Assembly (NCBI RefSeq): GCF_000685235.1
Contig: NZ_ARYH01000001.1
Location: 1,488,001 to 1,552,000 of the forward strand
Source of the DNA: Hyphomonas adhaerens MHS-3
GTDB taxonomy: Bacteria > Pseudomonadota > Alphaproteobacteria > Caulobacterales > Hyphomonadaceae
DNA: 64,000 nucleotides
Direction of reading: 5' to 3'
Both the position numbers and the translations under genes were made by a program. The notes below the pieces were generated by a model. That model had not been told where the DNA came from. It did not search any database and saw nothing but the letters and a program-made list of their open reading frames with translations. This document shows, one piece after another, positions 50,040 to 60,262 of the stretch. Every line of letters starts with the position of its first letter. Positions within the stretch are counted from its first letter, which is position 1.

Positions 50040-51527
50040 TCAGTCGCCCTGGTCCATCGCGACGATGATCTGCGCGAAGCCGTTTGAAATGCGTCCCATG
50101 TTCTCGACAGACATCCGCTCGTTCGTGCCGTGGAACCCGGTCAGGTCCACCGGTGTGATCACGGCTGGCGAGAAGCGGTAAACGCGCGGCGTGATCGCCG
50201 TGGCATAACGCCCGTCGGTGGCGCCGATCACCAGCGCCGGGGCAACCGGGGCCCCGTCACCGGCCGCTTCAGCGACACTGGCCAGCACGGCATAGGGGCG
50301 GCCATCGGTAGGCGAGACAGGGGACGCTTCGCCGCTGCCTTCTTCCGGGGCGCTGACCTGGATGCCTTCAATATCGCCGGTCACCTGTTTCACATGGTCG
50401 ACCACATCGGCGACGGTGTCGTTCGGGTGGACGCGGAAATTGACGATAGCGGTCGAACGCTGCGGCAGGACGTTTTCCTTGGCCGATCCGGCCAGCATGG
50501 TCGGGGCGGTCGTTGTACGTACCATCGCATTGCCGGCAGGCGTTGCAGAGAAGGACTTCTCCACCATGCCGCCGAACAGCCACATATTGGCGAGGGCCAT
50601 TTTCTGCATGAAGGGCATGTCGGCGGCAGACGCGAGCAGCAGGTCCGAGACCGGCGGCTTTGAAAAGTCTGCCGGCATCTGGTTCTCGTCGAGGGCGACG
50701 ATGGCCTTGCCGAGCTGCACGTTCGCGGAATCGCGCGGCGGCATGGACGAGTGGCCGCCTGCGCCCAGCGAAGTGACCTGCAGCGTGACATAGCCTTTTT
50801 CCGAAACGCCGATCATGCCCATCTTGGCGCCGGTCAGCGGCGACGGATCGAGAATGGCAAAGCCCTCATCGACTGCCATGACCGGCTCGATGCCGCGGGA
50901 TTTCAGAAGGGCGATGCTTTTTTCCGCGCCGGAGCCGAGGACTTCCTCGTCATGGCCGAATTGCAGGATCACGGTGCGCTTCGGCTGGAAGCCCGAGGCG
51001 GCGAGGGCGTCCACAGCTTCCATGATGCCGATCAGGTTGCTTTTGTCGTCGAGCGCGCCGCGGCCATAAACATAGCCATCGATGATGTCGCCTTTGAACG
51101 GCGCACCGGTCCAGTCGCCCTCGGTGCCGATGTTCACCGGCACCACATCCTGGTGCGCCATCAGCAGCAGCGGCTGAAGAGACGGGTCGGAGCCCTGCCA
51201 CGTGTAGAGCAGGGTGAGCGTGCCGGGCACGATTTCCTTCGTCATCGCGGCGTGGGCAGCCGGATAGGTCACTTCCAGCCAGTCGTGCAGTTCCAGCCAC
51301 GGGCCTTCCTGTCCGGGGCGCGGATCGCCGCCAGACAGCGTGATGGTCCTGAACTGGATGGCCTCGGACAGGTGTTCCGCAGCGACGTCGGCCGAGATGG
51401 CCGGCACGTCCGGCAGCTCCACCCGGCCGCCGACTGGGGCGCCGCCATAGGTGAATGTGCGGTACAGGACCACGGCCACAATCAGCACGAGCAGGGCCGC
51501 AAGGCCCATCAGAAATTTCTTGAACAA
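50040..51527 (-). CDS. M20-family metallopeptidase (CPS1/PM20D1-like)
   Basis: Zinc peptidase of 495 aa with an N-terminal membrane anchor (MGLAALLVLIVAVVLY). Metal ligands in LLMAHQDVVP and YGRGALDDKS, catalytic Glu in GHDEEVLGSG, lid domain in the middle. Relatives are yeast carboxypeptidase S and animal PM20D1, which cleave or form N-acyl amino acids. The start is TTG, backed by GGAGGG 8 nt upstream. Likely periplasmic-facing by the anchor. Divergent from the MFS carrier. Confidence 0.9.
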   Translation of the reverse strand: MFKKFLMGLAALLVLIVAVVLYRTFTYGGAPVGGRVELPDVPAISADVAAEHLSEAIQFRTITLSGGDPRPGQEGPWLELHDWLEVTYPAAHAAMTKEIVPGTLTLLYTWQGSDPSLQPLLLMAHQDVVPVNIGTEGDWTGAPFKGDIIDGYVYGRGALDDKSNLIGIMEAVDALAASGFQPKRTVILQFGHDEEVLGSGAEKSIALLKSRGIEPVMAVDEGFAILDPSPLTGAKMGMIGVSEKGYVTLQVTSLGAGGHSSMPPRDSANVQLGKAIVALDENQMPADFSKPPVSDLLLASAADMPFMQKMALANMWLFGGMVEKSFSATPAGNAMVRTTTAPTMLAGSAKENVLPQRSTAIVNFRVHPNDTVADVVDHVKQVTGDIEGIQVSAPEEGSGEASPVSPTDGRPYAVLASVAEAAGDGAPVAPALVIGATDGRYATAITPRVYRFSPAVITPVDLTGFHGTNERMSVENMGRISNGFAQIIVAMDQGD

Positions 51528-51645
51528 CGAAACACCCTCCAGTCCGTTCGGGGCGGACGGTCGCGGCTCTCCCCGGGTTCGTCAAGGCGTCCAGCGGCAA
51601 AAAAATGACTTGGCCGTCACGATTTTGCACGGCAATCATGCATTT

Positions 51646-53013
51646 ATGAATGACGCTCCGGCCAAGCGCCTGTCCCTGCCAAGGGTCCTTGCATTTTCAT
51701 CACTGAGTATCCCGCTGGCTGGCGTCGGCTTGCCTGTCGGTGTGTACCTTGCGCCGCTTTATGCGCGGGAAGTCGGGCTGGGCCTGGAGCTGACCGGCAT
51801 CCTGTTCATGCTGCTCAGGTTCTGGGACATCTTCACCGATCCGGTGATGGGCTATCTGGTCGACCGCTACCGCAGCCCGTGGGGCCGCGTGCGCCATTGG
51901 GTTGTGCTGTCGGTGCCGATCCTGGGGCTCGCCACCTATTTCGTCTACATGCCCAGCGTCGGGCAGGGGCCGGGCTATTTCGTCGGCTGGATGATCCTGT
52001 TCTATATCGGCTTTACCCTGCTGCAGACGGCGCGCTCGGCCTGGGTGCCGGCGATCGCGGTCGACTATGATGACCGGTCGCGCTTCTTCCAGTGGGCCGA
52101 GATTGTCAGCGTTCTGTCGATGCTGTTCCTGCTGGCAATCCCGGTGGTGCTGGAGCTTGCCGGCTTTGGCGTCGGGCGGATGGGGCAGGTCGCTGTCATG
52201 GGCTGGGTGCTGCTGATCGCGCTGCCGATCTCGGCTTTCCTGGCATGCACATTCGTGCGCGACGAACCTGTGCGCGGCGACAAGGGACACACAGAGAAAT
52301 TCCGGTTGCGCCCTTTCATTGCTGCCCTGCGCAACAAGTATCTGGGCCACATCCTGCTCCTGGAGCTGCTGTCCGGGACGGCGATCGCCGTGACCTCGGC
52401 GAACTATCTGTTCGTTGCGGAATTCGTGTTCGGCCTGTCGGACGGCATGAGCAGCCTGGTCCTGATGTTTTTCTTCATCATGGCGGTCTGCGCCCTGCCA
52501 CTCTGGCTGAAACTGGCCGAGCGCACCGAGAAAAGCTTTGCGTTCAAGGCCGCGGCGCTTTTGTCCTTTGGCAGTTTCATTATCTATTACATCGCCGGTC
52601 AGGTCGGCGGGTTCTGGCCGCTTTTCATCGGCGCCTTCTTCAACGGCGCGGCGTTCAGCGCGCCCATGGTGCTGGCCCGGTCGATGACGGCGGATGTCGT
52701 GGAATGGCAGGTTTCCCAGACCGGGGAGAACCGGTCCGGCATCTATTATTCCCTCATCACCAGCGCCTACAAGGTCGGCAGCAGCCTGGCCCTCGGCGTC
52801 GGCTACCTGATCCTTGGTCAGTGGGCCGGGTTCCATCCGAATGAGGAGAACTCGCCGGAAGCGATCCATGGCCTGTTGCTGGTGTTCTGCCTGTTGCCGG
52901 GCACGCTCTACCTGCTGGCTGCGCTTGCCGCCTCGCGCTATCCGTTTACGCGGGCCATGCAGCAGGAAGTCGCCAAATCCCTCGACCCGCGCGGGCCGGA
53001 GATCATGGACTAG
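51646..53013 (+). CDS. MFS transporter, GPH (glycoside-pentoside-hexuronide:cation) type
   Basis: Carrier of 455 aa with about twelve membrane helices. The RFWDIFTDPVMGYLVDRYRSPWGRVRHW block after helix 2 is the GPH signature (DxxxDPxxGxxxDR), and DVVEWQ after helix 8 is also typical. Expected to import a glycoside or related solute with a cation. No ribosome binding site is visible before ATG 51646. The stop overlaps the DUF924 stop in CTAG. Confidence 0.9.
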   Translation: MNDAPAKRLSLPRVLAFSSLSIPLAGVGLPVGVYLAPLYAREVGLGLELTGILFMLLRFWDIFTDPVMGYLVDRYRSPWGRVRHWVVLSVPILGLATYFVYMPSVGQGPGYFVGWMILFYIGFTLLQTARSAWVPAIAVDYDDRSRFFQWAEIVSVLSMLFLLAIPVVLELAGFGVGRMGQVAVMGWVLLIALPISAFLACTFVRDEPVRGDKGHTEKFRLRPFIAALRNKYLGHILLLELLSGTAIAVTSANYLFVAEFVFGLSDGMSSLVLMFFFIMAVCALPLWLKLAERTEKSFAFKAAALLSFGSFIIYYIAGQVGGFWPLFIGAFFNGAAFSAPMVLARSMTADVVEWQVSQTGENRSGIYYSLITSAYKVGSSLALGVGYLILGQWAGFHPNEENSPEAIHGLLLVFCLLPGTLYLLAALAASRYPFTRAMQQEVAKSLDPRGPEIMD

Positions 53014-53621
53014 AAGCCGCCGCCTTCGGCCAGCCATTCCTTTTCTTCGTCCGTCGAGTCACGTCCCAGCGCCTTGTTGCGATGCGGGAAGCGGCCGAAC
53101 TGGTCGATCACCTTCTTGTGGTCCTTGGCATATTGCAGCGTGCTCTCGATCAGGTCGCGGAAACCTTCACGGGACTCCACGAGCAGGTCTGTGAAGATCG
53201 AAACAGAGCGCTCCTGGTCTTCCGGCGCTTCGGAATGTTCGAGCGGCAGATAGAAGAAGATCCGCTCCACTTCCGACAGGCCCTTGTCCTGTTTCAGGGC
53301 GAGGCCGTCCTTGCAGAGGAGGAGGGCGAGATCGTCCTGTTCAAAGGCGCGGGCATCGTCACGGAAGAGGTTCCGTCTGAACTGGTCGAGCACGATGATG
53401 ACGGCCAGGCGTTCGCGAGGTCCGCGGGCGGCCCAGTCCTCCGCCGAAGGCAGGTCCGACAGCGTTTCCACCAGCGCGCCGAAGCGGTCGCGGATCTCCG
53501 CGTCAGTCTCTTCCGATTTGCCGAACCAGAGCTTGTGCTTTTCGCCCGCCGCGTCCGGGGAGGCAGACGCCTCGCCAATCCAGTAGTCAATGACGTCTTG
53601 CGGGGTGGGAAGTTCGCTCAT
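53010..53621 (-). CDS. DUF924-family protein
   Basis: All-helical 203-aa protein of the DUF924 family: DVIDYWIGE, KLWFGKSEETD, IIVLDQFRRNLFRDDARAF, FFYLPLEHSE and QFGRFPHRN are family blocks. The fold is TPR-like; function is not established. It lies 11 bp after ubiG on the same strand and is probably co-transcribed with it. Confidence 0.9.
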   Translation of the reverse strand: MSELPTPQDVIDYWIGEASASPDAAGEKHKLWFGKSEETDAEIRDRFGALVETLSDLPSAEDWAARGPRERLAVIIVLDQFRRNLFRDDARAFEQDDLALLLCKDGLALKQDKGLSEVERIFFYLPLEHSEAPEDQERSVSIFTDLLVESREGFRDLIESTLQYAKDHKKVIDQFGRFPHRNKALGRDSTDEEKEWLAEGGGF

Positions 53622-53632
53622 TTATCGGGGCC

Positions 53633-54409
53633 TCACGGTTCAGGTCTGGGGGCAACAATCATGTAATTGACCGACGTGTCCTCGGTAATCCGCCAGGCCC
53701 CGGTCAGCGGCGCATAGGAAACGCCGGCCGGGGTTTCCGGTTCCAGACCCGCAGCAGCAAGGGCATCGCGCACGTCTTCCGGCGGCAGGAATTTCGACCA
53801 GTCATGCGTGCCGCGCGGCAGCCAGCCGAGGATGTATTCGGCGCCGACCACAGCCGTCGCCAGCGCCTTTGCGGTCTTGTTGAGCGTTGCCACGATCATC
53901 AGCCCGCCGGGGCGGACCAGGCTGGCGGTGTCTTTCAGGAACTGAATCGGGTCTGCGACATGTTCGACCACTTCGAGGTTCAGGACGATGTCGAAAAGCG
54001 GCTCGCCGGCGTCGATCAGGCCTTCGGCGGTTCCAGCCCGGTAATCGATGGAGAGGCCTTCCTCCTGGGCATGGGTCAGCGCGGTCTTGATATTGGCTTC
54101 CGATGCATCGACGCCGGTCACGGCGGCGCCCAGCCGGGCCATCGGCTCGCAGACGAGGCCGCCGCCGCAGCCAATGTCCAATAATCTCAATCCTTCCAGG
54201 GGTTTAACCTTGCCCGGATCTATCCCGAAATGCCGCTCGGCCGTCTCGCGGATGAAGCGCAGGCGGACAGGGTTGAAACGGTGCAAAGGGCGGAATTTGC
54301 CCTTTGGGTCCCACCACTCTGCGGCGATGGAGGAAAATTTTTCCACCTCGTCCGGGTCGATGCTCGGGGTCCTGGGTGCCCCAAGGGAGCCTTCAATTGT
54401 TTTCACCAT
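53633..54409 (-). CDS. ubiG: Ubiquinone biosynthesis O-methyltransferase UbiG
   Basis: SAM-dependent enzyme of 258 aa that does both O-methylations of ubiquinone. SAM motif [21 protein letters not shown]-terminal [26 protein letters not shown] and the LEVVEHVAD block are diagnostic. It is divergent from lysC with an 89-bp gap holding an inverted repeat. Confidence 0.96.
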   Translation of the reverse strand: MVKTIEGSLGAPRTPSIDPDEVEKFSSIAAEWWDPKGKFRPLHRFNPVRLRFIRETAERHFGIDPGKVKPLEGLRLLDIGCGGGLVCEPMARLGAAVTGVDASEANIKTALTHAQEEGLSIDYRAGTAEGLIDAGEPLFDIVLNLEVVEHVADPIQFLKDTASLVRPGGLMIVATLNKTAKALATAVVGAEYILGWLPRGTHDWSKFLPPEDVRDALAAAGLEPETPAGVSYAPLTGAWRITEDTSVNYMIVAPRPEP

Positions 54410-54443
54410 GGTCTATCAAACCTGTTTGATCCGGCTGAGAACA

Positions 54444-54469
54444 GCCCCTATGAGGGCGCTTATAGGGGC
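54444..54469. promoter_or_regulatory. Inverted repeat between ubiG and lysC
   Basis: GCCCCTAT and ATAGGGGC (8-bp arms, 10-nt spacer) in the 89-bp divergent gap. The right arm's TATAGG could overlap a -10 element for lysC, so it may be an operator or a leader hairpin. Confidence 0.4.
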
Positions 54470-54498
54470 ATACCCGTTTCTACAGGATATAGGGCGAA

Positions 54499-55746
54499 AT
54501 GGCGCGCACGGTACTCAAGTTTGGCGGAACCTCGGTGGGAGACCTCGATCGCATTGCGAACGTGGCCGACATTGTGGCCGCCCGCGCAGAGCAGGGTGAA
54601 CAGATCGCTGTGGTCGTTTCGGCCATGGCGGGGGAGACCAACAAACTGGTTGCGCTGGCTGAAGGCGCGGCAGGCAATGGCCTCGCGCGGGAACAATATG
54701 ACGACGAATATGACGTCGTCGTTGCCTCCGGCGAGCAGGTGACGGCCGGTCTCCTGGCGCTGGCCTTGCGCAAGCGCGGCCTGAAGGCGCGGTCCTGGCT
54801 CGGCTGGCAGCTGAAGCTGAAAACCAACAAGAGCCACGGCAAGGCCCGGATCATGGGCTTTGACGATTCCAGCCTGCCGGATTCGATGGATGCGGGCGAG
54901 ATCGCCGTGATTGCCGGTTTCCAGGGCGTCACCGAGGATGAGCGTGTCGCCACGCTTGGCCGGGGCGGCTCGGATACCAGCGCCGTGGCCGTGGCCGCCG
55001 CGCTCAATGCCCAGGGCTGCGATATCTATACCGATGTCGACGGCGTCTACACGACCGACCCGCGCATGGTCCCGAAAGCGCGGCGGATCAAGAAAATCTC
55101 GTTCGAGGAAATGCTCGAAATGGCTTCGCTGGGCGCCAAGGTCCTCCAGACCCGCTCGGTCGAAATGGCCATGAATCATAACGTGCCGGTGCGCGTGCTC
55201 TCCAGCTTCCTGAAGCCCGGAGAGCCCAATCCCGGAACCCTAGTGTGCGCAGAGGAAGAAATCGTGGAAAAGCAGGTTGTCAGCGGCGTCGCCTATTCGC
55301 GTGATGAGGCGAAGATCACCCTTTTCGGAATGCCGGACAAACCGGGCGTGTCGGCGAAACTCTTCGCCGTGCTCGCGCAGTCGGGCATCAATGTCGACAT
55401 GATCGTGCAGGCCAATGCCCGCGGTCCGGACCGGGCCAACATGGTGTTTACCTGCACCGACCGCGACAGCCCGTTCGCGAAAGAGACGCTGGAAAAGATG
55501 AAAGACGAGATCGGCTTCGACTCCATGGAAGTCACGCGCGATGTCTCCAAGGTCTCGATTATCGGGGTTGGCATGAAGAGCCATACCGGCGTCGCCGAGA
55601 CCATGTTCCGCGCGCTTTCGGAGAAGAACATCAACATCGATGTCATCGCGACGTCCGAAATCAAGATTTCGGTCCTCATCGCAGCGCCCTATACGGAACT
55701 CGCCGTGCGGGCCCTGCACACGGCCTTCGGCCTTGACGCCGAGTAA
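54499..55746 (+). CDS. lysC: Aspartate kinase (aspartokinase)
   Basis: Phosphorylates aspartate, first step to lysine, threonine, methionine and diaminopimelate. 415 aa: KFGGTSVGD at the N-terminus, GRGGSDTSAVA in the kinase domain, and two ACT domains near the C-terminus (VSIIGVGMKSHTGVAETMF), so feedback inhibition by lysine and/or threonine is expected. A ribosome binding site inside the coding region for a separate beta subunit was not evident. AGGGCG precedes the ATG. ptsP follows 25 bp downstream. Confidence 0.97.
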   Translation: MARTVLKFGGTSVGDLDRIANVADIVAARAEQGEQIAVVVSAMAGETNKLVALAEGAAGNGLAREQYDDEYDVVVASGEQVTAGLLALALRKRGLKARSWLGWQLKLKTNKSHGKARIMGFDDSSLPDSMDAGEIAVIAGFQGVTEDERVATLGRGGSDTSAVAVAAALNAQGCDIYTDVDGVYTTDPRMVPKARRIKKISFEEMLEMASLGAKVLQTRSVEMAMNHNVPVRVLSSFLKPGEPNPGTLVCAEEEIVEKQVVSGVAYSRDEAKITLFGMPDKPGVSAKLFAVLAQSGINVDMIVQANARGPDRANMVFTCTDRDSPFAKETLEKMKDEIGFDSMEVTRDVSKVSIIGVGMKSHTGVAETMFRALSEKNINIDVIATSEIKISVLIAAPYTELAVRALHTAFGLDAE

Positions 55747-55771
55747 GACCGCCTGCGACAAGCAGGACTAG

Positions 55772-58036
55772 ATGGCCTACAATCTACCTGCCACGCGTCT
55801 GCTGATGAATCGCCTCCGCCAGATGATGGCAGAGGATGGGGAAACACGTTCGCGGCTCGACAACGTGGTCCGGCTGATCGCCTCCACCATGGTGGCGGAT
55901 GTCTGCTCGATCTATCTGCGTGAACCGAGCGGCCAGCTTATCCTCATTGCGACGGAGGGCCTGAAGCCGGAAGCCGTCGGAAATACGCGCCTGTCTTCCT
56001 CGGAGGGTCTCGTTGGCCTCGTGTCGCGCCGGGCCGAACCGATGGCGATTCAGGATGCGCCGCGCCATCCTTCCTTCTCCTACCGCCCGGAAACAGGGGA
56101 AGACCCGTTCCACGCCTTCCTGGGTGTGCCGATCCTGCGCGGCGGCCGGGTGATCGGCGTGCTCACCGCCCAGAACCGGACCGAGCGCGTCTATGGCGAT
56201 GAAGAGATCGACACGCTGCAGACCATTGCCATGGTGCTGGCGGAGATCGTGGACCGGATCGATCCCGAACATCTCGACAATGGTCACGGGCATCAGCGGA
56301 CACGGAAACTGGCCACGCTGCGCGGGCGGGTGTTTTGCGAAGGTCTCGGCTATGGCCGCGCCGTGCTGCACGATCCGGTCGTGCCGGCGGCGAAATTCTT
56401 TGCCGGTGATCAGGAAATCGAAGCGGAGCGGCTGACCCGCGCCCTGATCGGCCTGAAAACCTCCATCGACCGGATGATGGCCATCGACGGCGCTGTGCTG
56501 GGCGATGACCCGCGCGACGTGATGGAAACGTACCGCTTGCTGGCGCACGACCCGTCCTGGGCGGAAAAGCTGCAGGAAGGCGTCCGGTCCGGCCTGTCGG
56601 CGGAAGCCTCCATCGACCGTGCCCGCCGGGAACACCGCGCCCGCCTGCAAAGTGCGCGCGACCCCTATCTGCGTGAGCGGCTGCACGACCTCGAAGACCT
56701 CGACAACCGCCTGTTGCGCATTCTTGGAGGCGATGACGGCCGTCCGGAGATCAGCGAGGAACGCAGCGTTCTGGTCGCCCGCCGTCTCGGCCCGGCCGAA
56801 TTGCTGGAATATGCCAATGCGGGCCTGCGCGGCATCCTTATGGAGGAAGCGGCAGCCTCGTCCCATGCGGCCATCGTGGCCCGCGCGCTCGGCATTCCGA
56901 CACTGGGCGGCATCGAAGGGCTGACCACAAGGATCGATCAGGGCGACTGGCTGATCGTCGATGCGGAGCAGGGCGTGCTGCACGTCCGCCCCGATGACGC
57001 GCTCTACGATGCCTACAAGGACCGCGTGGCCCTGCGCTCAGAACGTCAGGCCGCCTATGCCGCCCTGCGCAACAAGCCCGCCCGCACCCGGGACGGGACC
57101 GATGTGAGCCTGATGTTGAATGCGGGCCTCGAACTCGACCTCGACACGCTGGAGCAGACCGGCGCGGACGGGGTGGGCCTGTTCCGCACCGAATTCCAGT
57201 TCCTCGTGTCCGAGACGCTGCCGCGGCTGGACGATCAGGTGCAGCTCTACCGCCGCGTGCTCGACAAGGCGCCGGGCAAGCCGGTGATTTTCCGGACGCT
57301 GGACCTTGGCGGCGACAAGGTGCTGCCTGCGCTGAACCTGCAGCGTGAGGAAAACCCCGCGCTCGGCTGGCGCTCGATCCGCTTTGCGCTGGATCATCGC
57401 GGCCTGTTCCGCCGCCAGCTGCGGGCCCTGATCCGTGCGGCCGGGGAGAACCCGCTGACGGTCATGTTCCCGATGGTGACGGTGCCGCAGGAGTTTTTTG
57501 CAGCCAAGGACCTCCTGATGAAGGAGGTCGAATGGACTGCCGAGACGACCGGCAAACGCCCCTCGCGCATCGAAGTCGGCGTCATGCTGGAAACCCCGGC
57601 ACTGGCCTTCAGCCTGAAGGAACTGGCAGGGGAGGCGGAATTCCTGTCCGTCGGCACCAACGACCTGATGCAGTTCTTCTACGCGGCAGACCGGATGACG
57701 CCCTCTGTCTCGGATCGGTACGACCTTGTTTCACCGAGTGCCTTGCGCTTCCTGAAAATGGTTTCCGAAGAGTGCCGGACGCACGGAATCCGGATGTCGG
57801 CATGCGGGGAGGCGACCGGATCCAGCCTCTCGGCGCTCTGTTTCGTTGCGCTCGGGTTTACCAACCTGTCAATGTCCGCTGGATCGATCGGTCCAGTAAA
57901 ACGTATGATCAGAAGCCTTGATCTTGCAGCGTTTCGGGCCGATTTCATTGAGGCGCTCGATAAACCGAACGATGCGTTCCGTAACCAGTTGTTAGCTCTT
58001 GCGGCTGAACATGGCGTGGAACTGGCGGAAGGTTGA
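55772..58036 (+). CDS. ptsP: Phosphoenolpyruvate-protein phosphotransferase PtsP (EI-Ntr)
   Basis: First enzyme of the nitrogen-related PTS, 754 aa: N-terminal GAF domain (about 20-160), PEP-utiliser N-terminal domain, the swivelling domain with the phosphorylated His in ASSHAAIVARALGIPT (about 367), and a C-terminal PEP-binding barrel (GVGLFRTEFQFL, SVGTNDLMQ, MSACGEATG). It passes phosphate from PEP to NPr and then EIIA-Ntr, a regulatory chain for nitrogen and potassium status. Placement behind lysC is common in alphaproteobacteria. Confidence 0.97.
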   Translation: MAYNLPATRLLMNRLRQMMAEDGETRSRLDNVVRLIASTMVADVCSIYLREPSGQLILIATEGLKPEAVGNTRLSSSEGLVGLVSRRAEPMAIQDAPRHPSFSYRPETGEDPFHAFLGVPILRGGRVIGVLTAQNRTERVYGDEEIDTLQTIAMVLAEIVDRIDPEHLDNGHGHQRTRKLATLRGRVFCEGLGYGRAVLHDPVVPAAKFFAGDQEIEAERLTRALIGLKTSIDRMMAIDGAVLGDDPRDVMETYRLLAHDPSWAEKLQEGVRSGLSAEASIDRARREHRARLQSARDPYLRERLHDLEDLDNRLLRILGGDDGRPEISEERSVLVARRLGPAELLEYANAGLRGILMEEAAASSHAAIVARALGIPTLGGIEGLTTRIDQGDWLIVDAEQGVLHVRPDDALYDAYKDRVALRSERQAAYAALRNKPARTRDGTDVSLMLNAGLELDLDTLEQTGADGVGLFRTEFQFLVSETLPRLDDQVQLYRRVLDKAPGKPVIFRTLDLGGDKVLPALNLQREENPALGWRSIRFALDHRGLFRRQLRALIRAAGENPLTVMFPMVTVPQEFFAAKDLLMKEVEWTAETTGKRPSRIEVGVMLETPALAFSLKELAGEAEFLSVGTNDLMQFFYAADRMTPSVSDRYDLVSPSALRFLKMVSEECRTHGIRMSACGEATGSSLSALCFVALGFTNLSMSAGSIGPVKRMIRSLDLAAFRADFIEALDKPNDAFRNQLLALAAEHGVELAEG

Positions 58037-58047
58037 TAGATTGGCTC

Positions 58048-58064
58048 CGTGAGTTAACCTCACG
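58048..58064. promoter_or_regulatory. Short inverted repeat between ptsP and the rodZ-like gene
   Basis: CGTGAG-TTAAC-CTCACG, 6-bp arms, 12 bp after the ptsP stop and 64 bp before the next start. No T-run follows, so an operator is as likely as a processing hairpin. Confidence 0.3.
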
Positions 58065-58127
58065 CATGGACCGTTTCTTGCGCGATGGTGGGACGACACA
58101 CGACCATCACGGCTTTACTGGACGAAC

Positions 58128-59042
58128 ATGGCACACGACGACACGCTTCCTGAACAGGCCGGTCCCGAGACAGGGACCGACGACAAGGTATTGACGGATT
58201 CCGAACGCTTCCTGAAGGCCAAGGAGGTCTTCGAAACCCGCTCCTATGAGGGCGAAGACCTGCGCATGGGCCAGGTCCTGCGCCGCGTGCGCGAGATCAA
58301 GGGTCTGGAATTGCAGGATGTGTCCAAGGCGACGCTCCTGCGCAAGGACTACCTCATGTGGCTCGAGCGCATGGAAGTCGGCGAGCTGCCGAAGGGTGGC
58401 TACCTGACGGCCATCCTCGGTACTTATGCGAAATATCTCGGCCTGCCCGAGAAGGACGTCGTCGCGGTTTACACCAAGGAATGCGGCGCCGTTCAGGAAG
58501 TCAAAGAAGCGGCGCCTGTCCCGAAAATGGGCCAGATTGCAGCCGAACGGGCCCGCTGGCCGCTGGCCCTGGCATCCGCTGCGGCGCTTGTGGCGCTGGC
58601 GGCAGGCGCAATCGGCGTGTCGCAATTCATGCGGCCTGCGCCGGAAGTCACCGAAGCCGCCGCGATCGTGGCCGTGAACGGCGCCCGCGACAGCCTGTTT
58701 TCCGAAGCCGAGTCCCAACGCCCCGTGCCGGACACGCTGCCGCTAGAACTGGTCGCTGTGCGCCAGGGCTGGCTGGAAGTGCGCGGCGCCGACGGCACCA
58801 TTTTCCGCAGCCGCGTCATGGCGGAAGGCGAGACCTATTTCCCGCGCCTGAACGCGGGCTGGACCGTGTCTGCCCGCGATGGCGGCGCGTTCGAATGGCG
58901 TGTCGGCGATATCGTCGTCAGCCCGCTCGGCCCGGATGGCGCGGAAATGTTTTCCGTCAGCGTGGACGAGCAGCTGGCCCGCGCCGCGGAAGTTTCTGCT
59001 CCGGCCATGGCGGCCAATGGCGGCAGCAAGGCGACCCGCTAG
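58128..59042 (+). CDS. RodZ-like protein with HTH and DUF4115 domains
   Basis: Single-pass protein of 304 aa: cytoplasmic helix-turn-helix of the RodZ type (MGQVLRRVREIKGLELQDVSKATLL, about 45-110), one membrane helix (about 142-162, LALASAAALVALAAGAIGV), and a periplasmic DUF4115 beta domain (GWLEVRGADGTIFRSRVMAEGE). RodZ links MreB to the cell-wall elongation machinery. As in E. coli, ispG lies downstream. Confidence 0.88.
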   Translation: MAHDDTLPEQAGPETGTDDKVLTDSERFLKAKEVFETRSYEGEDLRMGQVLRRVREIKGLELQDVSKATLLRKDYLMWLERMEVGELPKGGYLTAILGTYAKYLGLPEKDVVAVYTKECGAVQEVKEAAPVPKMGQIAAERARWPLALASAAALVALAAGAIGVSQFMRPAPEVTEAAAIVAVNGARDSLFSEAESQRPVPDTLPLELVAVRQGWLEVRGADGTIFRSRVMAEGETYFPRLNAGWTVSARDGGAFEWRVGDIVVSPLGPDGAEMFSVSVDEQLARAAEVSAPAMAANGGSKATR

Positions 59043-59125
59043 CGCAGTTGAAGTTTCCGTAAACGCATTGCCGGATGGGCGCGAACGCGCCATCTAGGGG
59101 CCAACAGGCACCAGAGGCACATGAC

Positions 59126-60259
59126 ATGAGCCACAATCCGATCCGTCCCTGGCGTGACATCACGCGGCGCAAGTCCCGGCAAATCCGCGTTGGCGATGTT
59201 CTGGTTGGCGGGGATGCCCCCATCGCCGTGCAGACCATGACCAACACGCCGACAGAGGATGCCGCCGCAACCATTGCGCAGATCCAGCGTGCGGCAGAGG
59301 CCGGCGCCGACATCGTGCGCGTCTCCTGCCCGACGGAAGAGGCGACCGCCGCCATGCCGGAGATCTGCAGGGCCTCGCCCGTGCCGATCGTGGCCGACAT
59401 CCATTTTCACTACAAACGCGGTATCGAGGCGGCAGACGCCGGCGCGGCCTGCCTGCGGATCAATCCCGGCAATATCGGGTCTGAAGCGCGCGTGAAGGAA
59501 GTTGTCGCCGCGGCCCGCGCCAATGGCTGTTCCATCCGGATCGGCGTGAATGGCGGCAGCCTGGAGCGGCACCTGCTGGAGAAATATGGCGAGCCATGCC
59601 CGGACGCGATGGTGGAAAGCGCGCTGGACCATGCCCGCATTCTCGATGATTTCGGCTTCCACGATTACAAGATTTCGGTGAAGGCCTCCGACATGTTCCT
59701 CACCGTTGCGGCCTACCAGCAGCTGGCCGAAGCGACCGACGCGCCGCTGCACCTCGGCATTACCGAGGCGGGCGGGCTTCGGACGGGGACGGTCAAATCC
59801 TCCATCGGCATGGGCGCGCTGCTCTGGGCCGGGATTGGCGACACGATCCGCGTGTCTCTGTCGGCCGATCCGGTCGAAGAGGTGAAGGTCGGCTTTGAAA
59901 TGCTGAAATCGCTCGGCCTGCGCACACGCGGCGTGAACATCGTTGCGTGCCCCAGCTGCGCCCGTCAGGGTTTCGACGTCATCAAGACGGTCGAGATTCT
60001 GGAACAGCGTCTGTCGCACATCCACGAACCGATTTCGCTGTCCATTATCGGCTGCGTCGTCAACGGCCCGGGCGAAGCGGCCCTGACCGATCTCGGCTTT
60101 ACCGGCGGCGGCAAGGAAAGCGGCAAAATGTTCGTGGCCGGACGGCCGGACCACAATGTCTCCAATGACGAGATGATCGAACACATTGTCGACCTGGTCG
60201 AGCAGAAAGCCGAACGCCTGCGTGCCGAACGCGAAGAGGCTGAGGTCGCGGCGGAATAA
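59126..60259 (+). CDS. ispG: 4-hydroxy-3-methylbut-2-enyl diphosphate synthase IspG (GcpE)
   Basis: Iron-sulfur enzyme of the MEP isoprenoid pathway, 377 aa. TIM-barrel part with [11 protein letters not shown] and DIHFHY; [4Fe-4S] cysteines in CPSCARQ and GCVVNGPGE. Size fits the two-domain bacterial type without the plant insert. AGAGG precedes ATG 59126. Follows the RodZ-like gene by 83 bp and ends 3 bp from the convergent DUF1254 gene. Confidence 0.97.
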   Translation: MSHNPIRPWRDITRRKSRQIRVGDVLVGGDAPIAVQTMTNTPTEDAAATIAQIQRAAEAGADIVRVSCPTEEATAAMPEICRASPVPIVADIHFHYKRGIEAADAGAACLRINPGNIGSEARVKEVVAAARANGCSIRIGVNGGSLERHLLEKYGEPCPDAMVESALDHARILDDFGFHDYKISVKASDMFLTVAAYQQLAEATDAPLHLGITEAGGLRTGTVKSSIGMGALLWAGIGDTIRVSLSADPVEEVKVGFEMLKSLGLRTRGVNIVACPSCARQGFDVIKTVEILEQRLSHIHEPISLSIIGCVVNGPGEAALTDLGFTGGGKESGKMFVAGRPDHNVSNDEMIEHIVDLVEQKAERLRAEREEAEVAAE

Positions 60260-60262
60260 CGA

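Noticed and set aside
58048-58064. Terminator after ptsP
   Set aside because: Arms are only 6 bp and no T-run follows; kept only as a weak inverted repeat.
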